A DNA stretch of 64,000 nucleotides from an uncultured Faecalibacterium sp. (GTDB lineage Bacteria > Bacillota > Clostridia > Oscillospirales > Ruminococcaceae), in contig CALFLK010000023.1 of NCBI GenBank assembly GCA_937880095.1, positions 124,001-188,000 on the forward strand, in the 5' to 3' direction. Position 1 is the stretch's first letter, and each line of letters starts with the position of its first letter. The notes under the pieces are model-generated. The model worked only from the letters and a program-made list of their open reading frames with translations, was not told where the DNA came from and made no database searches. This document shows, piece by piece, positions 51,856-61,670 of the stretch. Both the position numbers and the translations under genes were made by a program.

Positions 51856-52581
51856 ATGTCTACCCCTCACATCCGCGCCGCACAGGGCGATTTTGCAAAG
51901 ACTGTTTTGATGCCCGGCGATCCTCTGCGTGCAAAATTTATTGCCGAAACCTTTTTGGAAGATGCCCGTCTGGTAACGGACGTGCGTGGTATGCTGGGTT
52001 ATACTGGCACTTACCATGGAAAACCGGTGAGCGTGATGGGCAGCGGTATGGGTATGCCCTCTATCGGCATTTACTCCTACGAGCTGTATAAGTTCTACGG
52101 CGTAGAAAACATCATCCGTATTGGCTCTGCCGGCAGCTACACCGAAAAGGCAAAACTGTTTGACGTGGTTCTGGCGACCGGTGCGGTTTCCGAGTCTAAC
52201 TATGCAGCAGTACAGTCCGGCTATGGGGAGCATATCACCATGCCCAGCGCAGAGCTGAACGCACGACTGCGCGCATCTGCACAGCGTCAGGGCATTGATC
52301 TGATTGAAGGCAATATCCATTCTTCTGACGTGTTCTATCGTCAGGACGATGGCAACCAGCACCCCAATTACTGGGAGAAACTGCGGGATGAGCAGGGCTG
52401 TGTAGCCGTAGAAATGGAGAGCTTTGCACTGTTTGCCAATGCAGCTGTGCTGGGCAAAAATGCAGCCTGCCTGGTGACCATTTCGGATAGCTTTATTACG
52501 CCGGAAATCACCACTCCGGAACAGCGCCAGACCAGCTTTACCCAGATGATGAAGGTTGCACTGGGTTCTGTGGAGGAATAA
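51856..52581 (+). CDS. deoD: Purine-nucleoside phosphorylase, DeoD type
   Basis: Splits purine (deoxy)nucleosides into base and (deoxy)ribose-1-phosphate. The 241-residue protein has LMPGDPLRAKFIAE, the GSGMGMPSIGIYSYELY phosphate/substrate block, and VEMESFALFANA with the ribose-binding Met-Glu. AAAGGAGAGATG precedes the ATG. The cytidine deaminase gene begins two bases after its stop, so the two are co-transcribed. Confidence 0.97.
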   Translation: MSTPHIRAAQGDFAKTVLMPGDPLRAKFIAETFLEDARLVTDVRGMLGYTGTYHGKPVSVMGSGMGMPSIGIYSYELYKFYGVENIIRIGSAGSYTEKAKLFDVVLATGAVSESNYAAVQSGYGEHITMPSAELNARLRASAQRQGIDLIEGNIHSSDVFYRQDDGNQHPNYWEKLRDEQGCVAVEMESFALFANAAVLGKNAACLVTISDSFITPEITTPEQRQTSFTQMMKVALGSVEE

Positions 52582-52583
52582 TT

Positions 52584-53012
52584 ATGACACACCTGACACC
52601 GGAGCAAAAACAGGATTTGATTCGTCAGGCATTTGCTGCACGGGAAAATGCAGTGGCGCCGTATAGTCATTTTATGGTCGGAACCGCTCTTTTAGGAGAA
52701 AATGGCGTCGTATATACGGGATGTAATATTGAAAATGCCGCATATACCCCAACAAACTGTGCAGAACGTACCGCACTGTTCAAAGCAGTCAGCGAAGGCG
52801 TAACGAAATTCACTGACATTGCTCTGGTTGGTGCAAAACAGGGCGAGGTAAACACTTTGGTGACAGCACCCTGCGGTGTATGCCGTCAGGCACTGTATGA
52901 GTTCTGTGGCCCGGATTTGAACGTCATTATGGCAAAGACCGAAACCGATTATATCGAGATGTCTTTGGGCGAACTTTTGCCGTATGGCTTTGGTGGAGCA
53001 AACATCCTGTAA
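52584..53012 (+). CDS. cdd: Cytidine deaminase
   Basis: Zinc enzyme converting (deoxy)cytidine to (deoxy)uridine. The 142-residue protein has the substrate motif GCNIENAAY, the catalytic NCAERTALF (zinc Cys and catalytic Glu) and PCGVCRQAL (two further zinc Cys). It is coupled to deoD and lies upstream of a nucleoside importer, which points to salvage of imported nucleosides. Confidence 0.97.
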   Translation: MTHLTPEQKQDLIRQAFAARENAVAPYSHFMVGTALLGENGVVYTGCNIENAAYTPTNCAERTALFKAVSEGVTKFTDIALVGAKQGEVNTLVTAPCGVCRQALYEFCGPDLNVIMAKTETDYIEMSLGELLPYGFGGANIL

Positions 53013-53046
53013 GGTAATCTGTAACTATTTGTAGCCGCCAATCAGC

Positions 53047-53075
53047 TTGCACAACGATTGCCTGTGCGCTATACT
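53047..53075 (+). promoter_or_regulatory. Promoter of the BMP lipoprotein gene
   Basis: TTGCAC and TATACT are 17 bases apart. A leader of about 95 bases follows with a CGGAT/ATCCG hairpin. Confidence 0.75.
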
Positions 53076-53178
53076 GTCAGCGGGCAAAGCGCAAGCTGCG
53101 CATTTCAAAAAGCCTTTGGCCGGATCGTTTAGCATCCGACCCGTAAATAAAAACAACAGATAAAAGGAGTTATCGATT

Positions 53179-54435
53179 ATGAAGAAGATTTCTCGTCGTT
53201 CCTTCCTGCTGGCTACCGGCACTATGACCCTGGCTGCTGCACTGACCGCTTGCGGTGGTGATGACAGCAACGCTAACAACAACGATTCCGGCGCATCCAA
53301 TGGCGAAACCACCAGCGAGTACAAGGTCGCAATGGTTACCGACTACGGCGATATCACCGACCAGTCCTTCAACCAGACCACTTGGGAAGCTTGCGTCAAG
53401 TTTGGCGAAGAAAACAACGTTGAGGTCAAGTACTACAAGCCCACTACCAACGATACTGCAGGCCGTGCACAGCAGGTCGAGCTGGCTATCGCTGAGGGCT
53501 ACAACGTAGTCGTTATGCCCGGCTATGCATTTGCAGGCACCATCGTTGCTGTTGCTCCTGAGTACCCCGAAGTAAAGTTCATTGCTCTGGACGTGGGTCT
53601 GGGCGATCTGCTGAGCGAGGGCGTTGCAGCTGCTGGTCAGGAATATGACTTCAATCCGGATAACTGGAAGCTGGAAGACTACGTCAACATGGACAACGTC
53701 TACTGCGCAATCTATCAGGAAGAGCTGTGCGGCTACATGGCTGGCTACGCAGCTGTCAAGCTGGGCTACACCAAGCTGGGCTTCCTGGGCGGTATGCCTG
53801 TGCCCGCTGTTCAGCGTTACGGCTACGGCTTTGTGCAGGGCGCTGACGCTGCAGCTGTTGAGCTGGGCAATGCTCCCGAAATCAAGTTCGTTTACGGCAA
53901 CCAGTTCCACGGCGATGCTGACATCACCGCTCGTATGAGCACCTGGTACAATGCAGGTACCGAGGTTGTCTTCGCTTGCGGCGGCGGCATTTACACTTCT
54001 GCTGTTGACGCAGCTAAGGAAGTTGCTGGCGCAAAGCTGATCGGTGTTGACGTTGACCAAGCTGCTGTTATCGCTAACTATGCAGCAGGCGAGGACGGCG
54101 ACGCTGCAAAGTGGGCAGACATGACCGTTACTTCTGCTATGAAGGGTCTGGCTCCCACCACCATCGATACTCTGGTTGATGTTATCATCAACGGCAACTG
54201 GGATAACTACGTTGGCAAGATCGCTAACCTAGGTCTGGTCAATGGCGACGATCCCTCTGCAAACTATGTCCAGCTGGCTGACAGCACTCAGTATGCAGAT
54301 GGCAAGTTCACCGCTGACGACTACAAGGCACTGGTGAAGAAGATGTTCGACGGTGAGATCAAGGTCTCCAACGATGTCACCGCAGAGCCTGCAGTTACTG
54401 CTGTTAAGGTTGATTACGAAGGCAACATCAAGTAA
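53179..54435 (+). CDS. BMP-family nucleoside-binding lipoprotein with Tat-like signal
   Basis: Extracellular substrate-binding lipoprotein of 418 residues, of the Bmp/Med family that delivers nucleosides to an ABC importer. The signal peptide MKKISRRSFLLATG carries the Tat motif SRRSFL and ends in the lipobox LTAC (Cys 26). A Gly/Asn/Ser-rich linker follows, then the two-lobed binding domain (VAMVTDYGDITDQSFNQTTWEA, GFVQGADAAA, VFACGGGIYTSAVDAA). It has its own promoter and terminator, just before the transporter genes, which allows a higher expression level. Confidence 0.92.
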   Translation: MKKISRRSFLLATGTMTLAAALTACGGDDSNANNNDSGASNGETTSEYKVAMVTDYGDITDQSFNQTTWEACVKFGEENNVEVKYYKPTTNDTAGRAQQVELAIAEGYNVVVMPGYAFAGTIVAVAPEYPEVKFIALDVGLGDLLSEGVAAAGQEYDFNPDNWKLEDYVNMDNVYCAIYQEELCGYMAGYAAVKLGYTKLGFLGGMPVPAVQRYGYGFVQGADAAAVELGNAPEIKFVYGNQFHGDADITARMSTWYNAGTEVVFACGGGIYTSAVDAAKEVAGAKLIGVDVDQAAVIANYAAGEDGDAAKWADMTVTSAMKGLAPTTIDTLVDVIINGNWDNYVGKIANLGLVNGDDPSANYVQLADSTQYADGKFTADDYKALVKKMFDGEIKVSNDVTAEPAVTAVKVDYEGNIK

Positions 54436-54457
54436 TTGAAACATCCCTAAGGATACC

Positions 54458-54492
54458 AAAAAGGGGCACGCAGCAATGCGTGCCCCTTTTTG
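54458..54492 (+). terminator. Terminator after the BMP lipoprotein gene
   Basis: AAAAAGGGGCACGCA and TGCGTGCCCCTTTTT form a perfect stem around GCAA. Confidence 0.93.
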
Positions 54493-54523
54493 GTTGGAAA
54501 TTGTAGACAACTGCTGAAAAACG

Positions 54524-54547
54524 GTATGTTTTCTTTTGAAAACATAC
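54524..54547. promoter_or_regulatory. Palindrome overlapping the transporter promoter
   Basis: GTATGTTTTC-TTTT-GAAAACATAC is a perfect 10+4+10 inverted repeat covering the -35 hexamer, so a bound protein could block RNA polymerase. The regulator is unknown. Confidence 0.65.
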
Positions 54548-54564
54548 GCAGTTTGTGGTATACT
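54536..54564 (+). promoter_or_regulatory. Promoter of the nucleoside ABC transporter operon
   Basis: TTGAAA and TATACT are exactly 17 bases apart; a leader of about 90 bases follows. Confidence 0.85.
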
Positions 54565-54658
54565 AAAGCTAATTGAAATGTCCCGGCAGGGCGGTGCGGT
54601 TAGGCCTCCCAACAGCGCTGGCAGCTTTGCTCCGGGCACGAAAAAGGAGGTATATATT

Positions 54659-56191
54659 TTGGAAAATTACGCAGTGGAGATGCTGCACATCACCAAGCGT
54701 TTTCCGGGTATTGTGGCAAACGATGACATCACGATCCAGCTGAAAAAAGGCGAGATCCATGCGCTGCTGGGTGAGAATGGTGCCGGAAAATCCACGCTGA
54801 TGAGTGTCCTGTTCGGCTTGTATACGCCGGAAGAGGGCGAGATCAGAAAAGACGGCAAGAAAGTCGTGATCAAGGACCCCAATGATGCAAACGCATTGGG
54901 CATCGGTATGGTGCATCAGCACTTTAAGCTGGTGGAATGCTTCTCGGTTCTGGAAAACATCATTCTGGGTGTGGAGCCTTGCAAAAATGGTTTTCTGAAA
55001 AAAGAGCAGGCACGCAAGAAGGTTGTGGAACTTTCGGAAAAGTATGGCCTGAGCGTCAATCCGGATGCATTGATCGAGGATATCTCTGTCGGTATGCAGC
55101 AGCGCACAGAAATTCTGAAGATGCTGTATCGTGACAACGAAATCCTGATTTTTGACGAGCCGACTGCTGTGCTGACCCCGCAGGAAATTCAGGAACTGCT
55201 GCAGATTATGAAGAATCTGGCAGCTGAAGGCAAATCCATCCTGTTCATTTCCCATAAGCTGAATGAAATCATGCAGGTAGCAGACCGCTGCTCGGTTCTG
55301 CGCAAGGGCAAGTATATCGGCACGGTAAATATTGCGGATACCACCCCTGCTGAGCTGAGCCGCATGATGGTTGGCCGTGACGTTGACTTCGTGGTGCATA
55401 AAGAAGAAGCAAAACCGGAAGCTCCGGTGCTGGAAGTCAATAATCTGACGGTTGCATCCAAGGTGCATAAGAACAATGCGGTCAAGGATGTCAGCTTCCA
55501 GGTGCGTGCCGGCGAAATCGTATGTGTTGCCGGTATCGACGGTAACGGACAGACCGAGCTGGTTTACGGTATTTCCGGTCTGGAAAAGCCGGTTTCCGGT
55601 ACGGTTTCTCTGTGCGGTAAGGATGTTACCCATATGCCGATTCGTCAGCGTTCCATTATGGGTATGAGCCATATTCCGGAGGATCGTCATAAGCACGGTA
55701 TGGTGCTGGATTATTCGCTGGAGGATAACCTGATTCTGCAGAATTATTTTGAGCCGCGCTTTACCAAGTTTGGTTTCCTACGCCGAAACAATATCCGCGC
55801 TTACGCACAGCGTTTGATCGAACAGTATGACGTGCGCAGCGGTCAGGGTCCGATTACGATGGCACGCAGTATGTCTGGTGGTAACCAGCAGAAAGCAATC
55901 ATTGCGCGTGAAATCGACCGTGACCCGAAGCTGCTGATTGCTGTGCAGCCCACCCGTGGTCTGGATGTAGGCGCAATCGAGTATATTCACCGACAGATCG
56001 TTGCCGAGCGCGACGCCGGCAAGGCGGTTCTGCTGGTGAGCCTGGAGCTGGACGAAGTAATGAGTCTGGCGGACCGTATCCTGGTTATGTACGAGGGCGA
56101 GATCGTAGGCGAGCTGGATCCCAAGACGACTACGGTTGAAGAGCTGGGTCTGTACATGGCAGGCGCAAAGAGAAAGGAGGCACAGCAGTGA
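54659..56191 (+). CDS. Nucleoside ABC transporter ATP-binding protein (two ABC domains)
   Basis: Energises nucleoside import. The 510-residue protein has a first ABC domain with Walker A GENGAGKST, Walker B ILIFDEP and a weak signature (ISVGMQQR), and a second with a degenerate Walker A (GIDGNGQTE) and the signature MSGGNQQK. This matches the NupO/RbsA-like sugar and nucleoside type. The start is TTG 54659, eight bases after AAAGGAGG; the next ATG is 21 bases further on. Its stop overlaps the next gene (GTGA). Confidence 0.94.
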   Translation: MENYAVEMLHITKRFPGIVANDDITIQLKKGEIHALLGENGAGKSTLMSVLFGLYTPEEGEIRKDGKKVVIKDPNDANALGIGMVHQHFKLVECFSVLENIILGVEPCKNGFLKKEQARKKVVELSEKYGLSVNPDALIEDISVGMQQRTEILKMLYRDNEILIFDEPTAVLTPQEIQELLQIMKNLAAEGKSILFISHKLNEIMQVADRCSVLRKGKYIGTVNIADTTPAELSRMMVGRDVDFVVHKEEAKPEAPVLEVNNLTVASKVHKNNAVKDVSFQVRAGEIVCVAGIDGNGQTELVYGISGLEKPVSGTVSLCGKDVTHMPIRQRSIMGMSHIPEDRHKHGMVLDYSLEDNLILQNYFEPRFTKFGFLRRNNIRAYAQRLIEQYDVRSGQGPITMARSMSGGNQQKAIIAREIDRDPKLLIAVQPTRGLDVGAIEYIHRQIVAERDAGKAVLLVSLELDEVMSLADRILVMYEGEIVGELDPKTTTVEELGLYMAGAKRKEAQQ

Positions 56192-57339
56192 ACAAAGAGA
56201 AACAAACGCTGAAGCTGCTCCGCAAGGACGGTTTTCAGACGCTGCTGGCATCGCTGCTCTGCATTCTGGGTGGTTTGTTCGTTGGCTATTTGGTTTTGCT
56301 GATGATCGAGCCCAGTGGTGCAGCAGAAGCTATCAAAGCTGTTGTACAAAACTTCTGGCGTTATCCCAACCAGAAATTGCAGATGAAATATTTGGGACAG
56401 ACCCTGGTGCGTACCGCACCGCTGCTGATGTGTGCGCTCTCGGTGCTGTTTGCGTACAAGGTCGGTATGTTTAATATCGGCGCAGCCGGTCAGTATGTGG
56501 CGGGTGCTTGTGCTTGCCTGTATGCAGCACTGCAATGGAACCTGCCTTGGTATTTGTGTGTTCTGATTGCTATGGCAGCAGGCGCACTGCTGGGCGGTCT
56601 GTCCGGCTTGCTGAAAACGGCTTGCAATGTGAACGTGGTTATTTCCGGCATCATGCTGAACTGGATTGCATTGTATATGACAAACCTGATTCTGCTGCAG
56701 GTCAAGAATCCGACCAGCCCCTACACCAAGCAGGTGCGCGGCAGCAATCCTTCTGCACTGCTGCCCAGCATGGGCCTGGAAAAGCTGTTCAACAACGAAA
56801 AGAGCGTGACCATCGCAATTCCGCTGGCTATCATTATGGCGCTGGTGGTTTGGGTTGTGCTGAACAAGACCAAGTTCGGCTATGAGCTGAAGGCTACCGG
56901 CCTGAACTACAATGCTGCAAAGTATTGTGGTATGCGCGAAAACCGCAACATCATCCTGACAATGATGATTTCCGGTGCGCTGGCAGGCATGGGTGCTGCA
57001 ATGCTGTACCTGACCGGTATTGAAGAGTGGGAAACTACCATTTCTTCTGTGCCGCTGATGGGCTTTAACGGTATTGCCGTTGCATTCCTGGGCGGTTTGA
57101 GCCCCATCGGTTCGATTCTGTCCGCATTCTTTATCCAGCACATTACTTCCGGCGGCGGCAACGTGGACCTGCAGTATTACTGCTCTCAGATTTCCAGCCT
57201 GATCGCCAGCCTGATTATCTTTATGTGCGCATTTGTGGCATTCTTCAAGTTCTTTATGCAGGAGAAGATCCGCAAGCACGACGAGAAACTGTCTGCAGCG
57301 CAGGCAGCAGCTGCTGAGGAAGGAGGCGGCAAGGAATGA
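56188..57339 (+). CDS. Nucleoside ABC transporter permease 1
   Basis: Membrane subunit of the BMP-dependent importer, NupP-like, 383 residues. It has about ten hydrophobic segments and the family block FNIGAAGQYVAGA, KATGLNYNAAKYCGM (the coupling loop that contacts the ATPase) and MGFNGIAVAFLGGLSPIGSI. Starts with GTG overlapping the ATPase stop, with AAAGGAGG seven bases upstream. The Lys/Glu/Ala-rich tail is cytosolic. Confidence 0.93.
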   Translation: MNKEKQTLKLLRKDGFQTLLASLLCILGGLFVGYLVLLMIEPSGAAEAIKAVVQNFWRYPNQKLQMKYLGQTLVRTAPLLMCALSVLFAYKVGMFNIGAAGQYVAGACACLYAALQWNLPWYLCVLIAMAAGALLGGLSGLLKTACNVNVVISGIMLNWIALYMTNLILLQVKNPTSPYTKQVRGSNPSALLPSMGLEKLFNNEKSVTIAIPLAIIMALVVWVVLNKTKFGYELKATGLNYNAAKYCGMRENRNIILTMMISGALAGMGAAMLYLTGIEEWETTISSVPLMGFNGIAVAFLGGLSPIGSILSAFFIQHITSGGGNVDLQYYCSQISSLIASLIIFMCAFVAFFKFFMQEKIRKHDEKLSAAQAAAAEEGGGKE

Positions 57340-58235
57340 CACTTCTGATTCAATATACCCTTTTGTTCGCCTCGGTTCTGCTGCTGGTTGCTTTGGGCGG
57401 CTGCTTCTCGGAACGCAGTGGTATCATCAACATCGGTCTGGAAGGCATCATGGTCATTGGTGCGCTGGGCGGTGCTTTGTGCATGAAATTCATGCCGGTT
57501 TCGCTGGGTGCGCCGGTTATCATTCTTACGACCCTGCTGGTTAGTGCAGCGTTCGGTATGATTTTCAGCCTGCTGCTGGCAGTGGCTGCCATCAACTTCA
57601 AGGCTGACCAGACTATCACCGGTACGGCTATGAACACGGCAATGTCTGGCGGCAATGACGTTTCTTCTGAAATTGCTTACACTGCAGCCCGTGAAATGTT
57701 CATGATTCGTATTGGTGATTTCACCCTGAACTGGTTTATGATCGTTGCAGTTGCTGCACTGGTGATTTCCTGGGTGGTACTGTACAAGACCCGCTTTGGT
57801 CTGCGTCTGATGGCTTGTGGTGAGCATCCTCAGGCTGCGGACTCTGTTGGTATCAACGTCTACAAGATGCGTTACGCAGGCGTGCTGATTTCCGGTGCGC
57901 TGGGTGGTCTGGGCGGTATCGTGTATATCACCGCAGGCGTCAACGCATGGAAGTTTGAAAACGGCGTGGCAGGCTTCGGTTTCCTGGCATTGGCTGTTAT
58001 GATTTTCGGCGCATGGCAGCCGGGCAAGATTGCTCTGGCAGCACTGCTGTTCGGTTTCTTCCGTGCTTTGGGCAACGTGTATACCGGCTTTGATCTGCTG
58101 GTGGCACTGAATATGCCCAGCGTCGTATACAATATGCTGCCGTACATCATCTCTCTGGTGGTGCTGGCATTTACTTCTCGTAAATCGCGTGCGCCCAAGG
58201 CGGAGGGTGTACCGTACGACAAGGGCTCCCGCTAA
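57336..58235 (+). CDS. Nucleoside ABC transporter permease 2
   Basis: Second membrane subunit, NupQ-like, 299 residues. Marks are FSERSGIINIGLEGIMVIGAL, LMACGEHPQAADSVGINVYKMRY (coupling loop) and GFGFLALAVMIFGAWQPG. Its ATG overlaps the stop of permease 1 (ATGA), so the ATPase and both permeases are translationally coupled. Confidence 0.93.
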   Translation: MTLLIQYTLLFASVLLLVALGGCFSERSGIINIGLEGIMVIGALGGALCMKFMPVSLGAPVIILTTLLVSAAFGMIFSLLLAVAAINFKADQTITGTAMNTAMSGGNDVSSEIAYTAAREMFMIRIGDFTLNWFMIVAVAALVISWVVLYKTRFGLRLMACGEHPQAADSVGINVYKMRYAGVLISGALGGLGGIVYITAGVNAWKFENGVAGFGFLALAVMIFGAWQPGKIALAALLFGFFRALGNVYTGFDLLVALNMPSVVYNMLPYIISLVVLAFTSRKSRAPKAEGVPYDKGSR

Positions 58236-58246
58236 AACATGAAAAA

Positions 58247-58284
58247 CAAGCTCCTCCGCCACAGCGGGGGAGTTTGCCTTTTGT
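58247..58284 (+). terminator. Terminator after the transporter operon
   Basis: CTCCTCCGC and GCGGGGGAG form the stem, followed by TTTGCCTTTTG. Confidence 0.75.
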
Positions 58285-58427
58285 GAAAAAAGAGAATACT
58301 GATTGGTGTGGAAAAGTGTGGCGTAAGCCATCCGATGAAACCGATCAGACTGGAAACGATACGGAAAAGCCCAAAATACCGGTGCAGTGATTTTGCCGGT
58401 AAGTCCTGTAAATAAAGGAGACCCGTA

Positions 58428-60062
58428 ATGCCCCAAATGAAATTTTGCCCCCAATGCCTTTCGTCGATGCCGAGTGCGTCTGTGATTTGTCCGTTCTGCG
58501 GCAGACGAATGATCAATCAAAACCCCAGCGGTACGCTGCCGTACGGCACTGTATTGATGGACCGCTATACCATTGGCGAGTTTATTTCGAATGACGGCGA
58601 GGGTGTACTGTATCAGGCTGTGGATCAGCAGGGTCCGGTGCGTGTGACCATTAAGGAATACTTGCCGGTTACATTGGCAGAAGACCGGGATGAAAACGGC
58701 GCTTTGCGCTCGAAACCGGGTTGCGAAGTGCTTTACAAAACAACGCGGATGGATTTTGTCGACCTGTATAAAGAGCTGATGAAAATCACACCGAGCACCG
58801 GTTTGGAAACCGTGCTGAACGTGTTGGAAGCCAACAATACCGCTTATGCGGTTTTGGAAAATCCCGGTGGAATGCCTTTGAACGAATACCTGCAAATGAA
58901 GGGAACCCATATTTCCCCGGCGGAAGCGCGCAGTATGCTGCTGCCGGTATTTGAAGGCGTTTCCGCTATGCATCAGGCAGGTTTGCTGCATCGAGGAATC
59001 AGTCCGAATACCATTCGGGTGCAGGAAAACGGAAAAGCGCGGCTTTCCGGTTATGCAACTTTAGGCTTGCGTACGCTGGGCAGCCCGCTGCACGCACATT
59101 TGTATGAGGGCTATTCGGCACCGGAGCAGTATGATAAAGCAGAGTTCGAGGGCCGTTATACAGACTCCTATGCGCTGGCAGCTGTGTTTTATCGCATGGT
59201 GACCGGACAGGCACCGCTGCCTGCGGTGCAGCGCCGTGTGGCGGACACCAATCCGCTGGCACGAAATTTGGATCCGAATCTGCCGGCATGGCTGTCTCAG
59301 GTTCTGGAACAGGCGCTGGAGCTGAATCCGAAAAATCGTATTCAGACGGTCAATACACTGATGAGCAGTTTGACTAGCCCGACCGCTGCACAGGCTGTTC
59401 AGAAAGATAAAAAAAAGAAGGAACGCCACAAGTATCAGTTTATGGGTATATTAAGTGGTGTGCTCATTTTCAGCTGCTTTTTGGTAGTTCTCGCTTTTTG
59501 GGGCTGGACCAAAACCGGTGGAGTTCAACCTGCACCGACTGCTACACCGGAACCCACCGCAACGCCTGTAAAGAAAGAATATGTACCGGATTTTGTGGGC
59601 ATGACTTGGTCTCAGATTCAGTCCAGCGGACGGTATTCGGGACATTTCCGATTCTCTTTGCAGGAAGAATACAGCGAGGATGTTCCCGCTGGTGCAATCA
59701 TTCGCCAGAATCCGGAGGCAAATACAACCATTACCGAAAACAGCAGCCGTATGATTACACTGTATGTCAGCAAGGGTCCTGAGAATGTGGTGCTGCATAA
59801 TGTGGTAGGTTTTACGCAGGAAAGTGCTGTTGCAGAATTGCAAAAGCAAGGTTTGACTGCGCGCTGTGTGATGCAGGCTAACGACGGCAGTTATGTCACA
59901 GGCTGTGTCATTAAGACAGACCCCGCTGCCAGCGAGGAGATTGCTCCGGGCAGTGAAGTAATTGTCTATATCGCAGCAGAGCCGCATCAGGATGTAAAGA
60001 ACGAAGAACAGATTGCAATGATGCAGGCTACACCGCAGCCGACTCCGGAACCGGCAGCGTAA
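58428..60062 (+). CDS. Zinc-ribbon / kinase-like / PASTA membrane protein, probable pseudokinase
   Basis: Receptor-like protein of 544 residues. Residues 7-24 are a zinc ribbon (C7, C10, C21, C24). Residues about 44-310 resemble a Ser/Thr kinase with the ATP-anchoring Lys kept (TIKEYLP, K76) and the SAPEQY motif kept. HRD reads HRG (188-190), the metal-binding Asn is Thr (195) and DFG reads GYA (208-210). A membrane helix lies at about 338-360 and two PASTA domains at about 383-515. It probably senses muropeptides without phosphotransfer. No PP2C phosphatase gene is adjacent. Confidence 0.85.
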   Translation: MPQMKFCPQCLSSMPSASVICPFCGRRMINQNPSGTLPYGTVLMDRYTIGEFISNDGEGVLYQAVDQQGPVRVTIKEYLPVTLAEDRDENGALRSKPGCEVLYKTTRMDFVDLYKELMKITPSTGLETVLNVLEANNTAYAVLENPGGMPLNEYLQMKGTHISPAEARSMLLPVFEGVSAMHQAGLLHRGISPNTIRVQENGKARLSGYATLGLRTLGSPLHAHLYEGYSAPEQYDKAEFEGRYTDSYALAAVFYRMVTGQAPLPAVQRRVADTNPLARNLDPNLPAWLSQVLEQALELNPKNRIQTVNTLMSSLTSPTAAQAVQKDKKKKERHKYQFMGILSGVLIFSCFLVVLAFWGWTKTGGVQPAPTATPEPTATPVKKEYVPDFVGMTWSQIQSSGRYSGHFRFSLQEEYSEDVPAGAIIRQNPEANTTITENSSRMITLYVSKGPENVVLHNVVGFTQESAVAELQKQGLTARCVMQANDGSYVTGCVIKTDPAASEEIAPGSEVIVYIAAEPHQDVKNEEQIAMMQATPQPTPEPAA

Positions 60063-60095
60063 GTAAGTAGTTCGATTCCCCGCACAAAAGACAAT

Positions 60096-60131
60096 AAAAA
60101 AGAGCGTGTCCGTATGGACACGCTCTTTTTG
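60096..60131. terminator. Bidirectional terminator between the PASTA gene and gdhA
   Basis: AAAAAAGAGCGTGTCC and GGACACGCTCTTTTT form a stem around GTAT. Confidence 0.92.
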
Positions 60132-60142
60132 TGTGAAATGAA

Positions 60143-61501
<1,359 letters not shown>

Positions 61502-61562
61502 TTACCTTCCCTTCCTGTGTTGGAATGCTGACCGCCGATATGGCGGCAAAGCGATTAAAAAT

Positions 61563-61591
61563 ATTATACGTTTCTTTGTGCTGGCTTACAA
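61563..61591 (-). promoter_or_regulatory. gdhA promoter
   Basis: On the minus strand, TTGTAA and a consensus TATAAT are 17 bases apart. Confidence 0.85.
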
Positions 61592-61630
61592 TAGAAAAGT
61601 AAAAAATCTGGTTATCTTTTCCAAAACAAA

Positions 61631-61667
61631 TAAAAAAGTCCTGTCCCGAAAATCGGGACAGGACAAA
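61631..61667 (-). terminator. Terminator after mrp
   Basis: GTCCTGTCCCGA and its complement form a perfect 12-base stem, followed by TTTTTTA on the minus strand. Confidence 0.9.
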
Positions 61668-61670
61668 AGA

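Noticed and set aside
57186..58991. 601-codon minus-strand open frame across permease 2 and the PASTA gene
   Set aside because: Antisense to two supported genes and their terminator, with no recognisable product.
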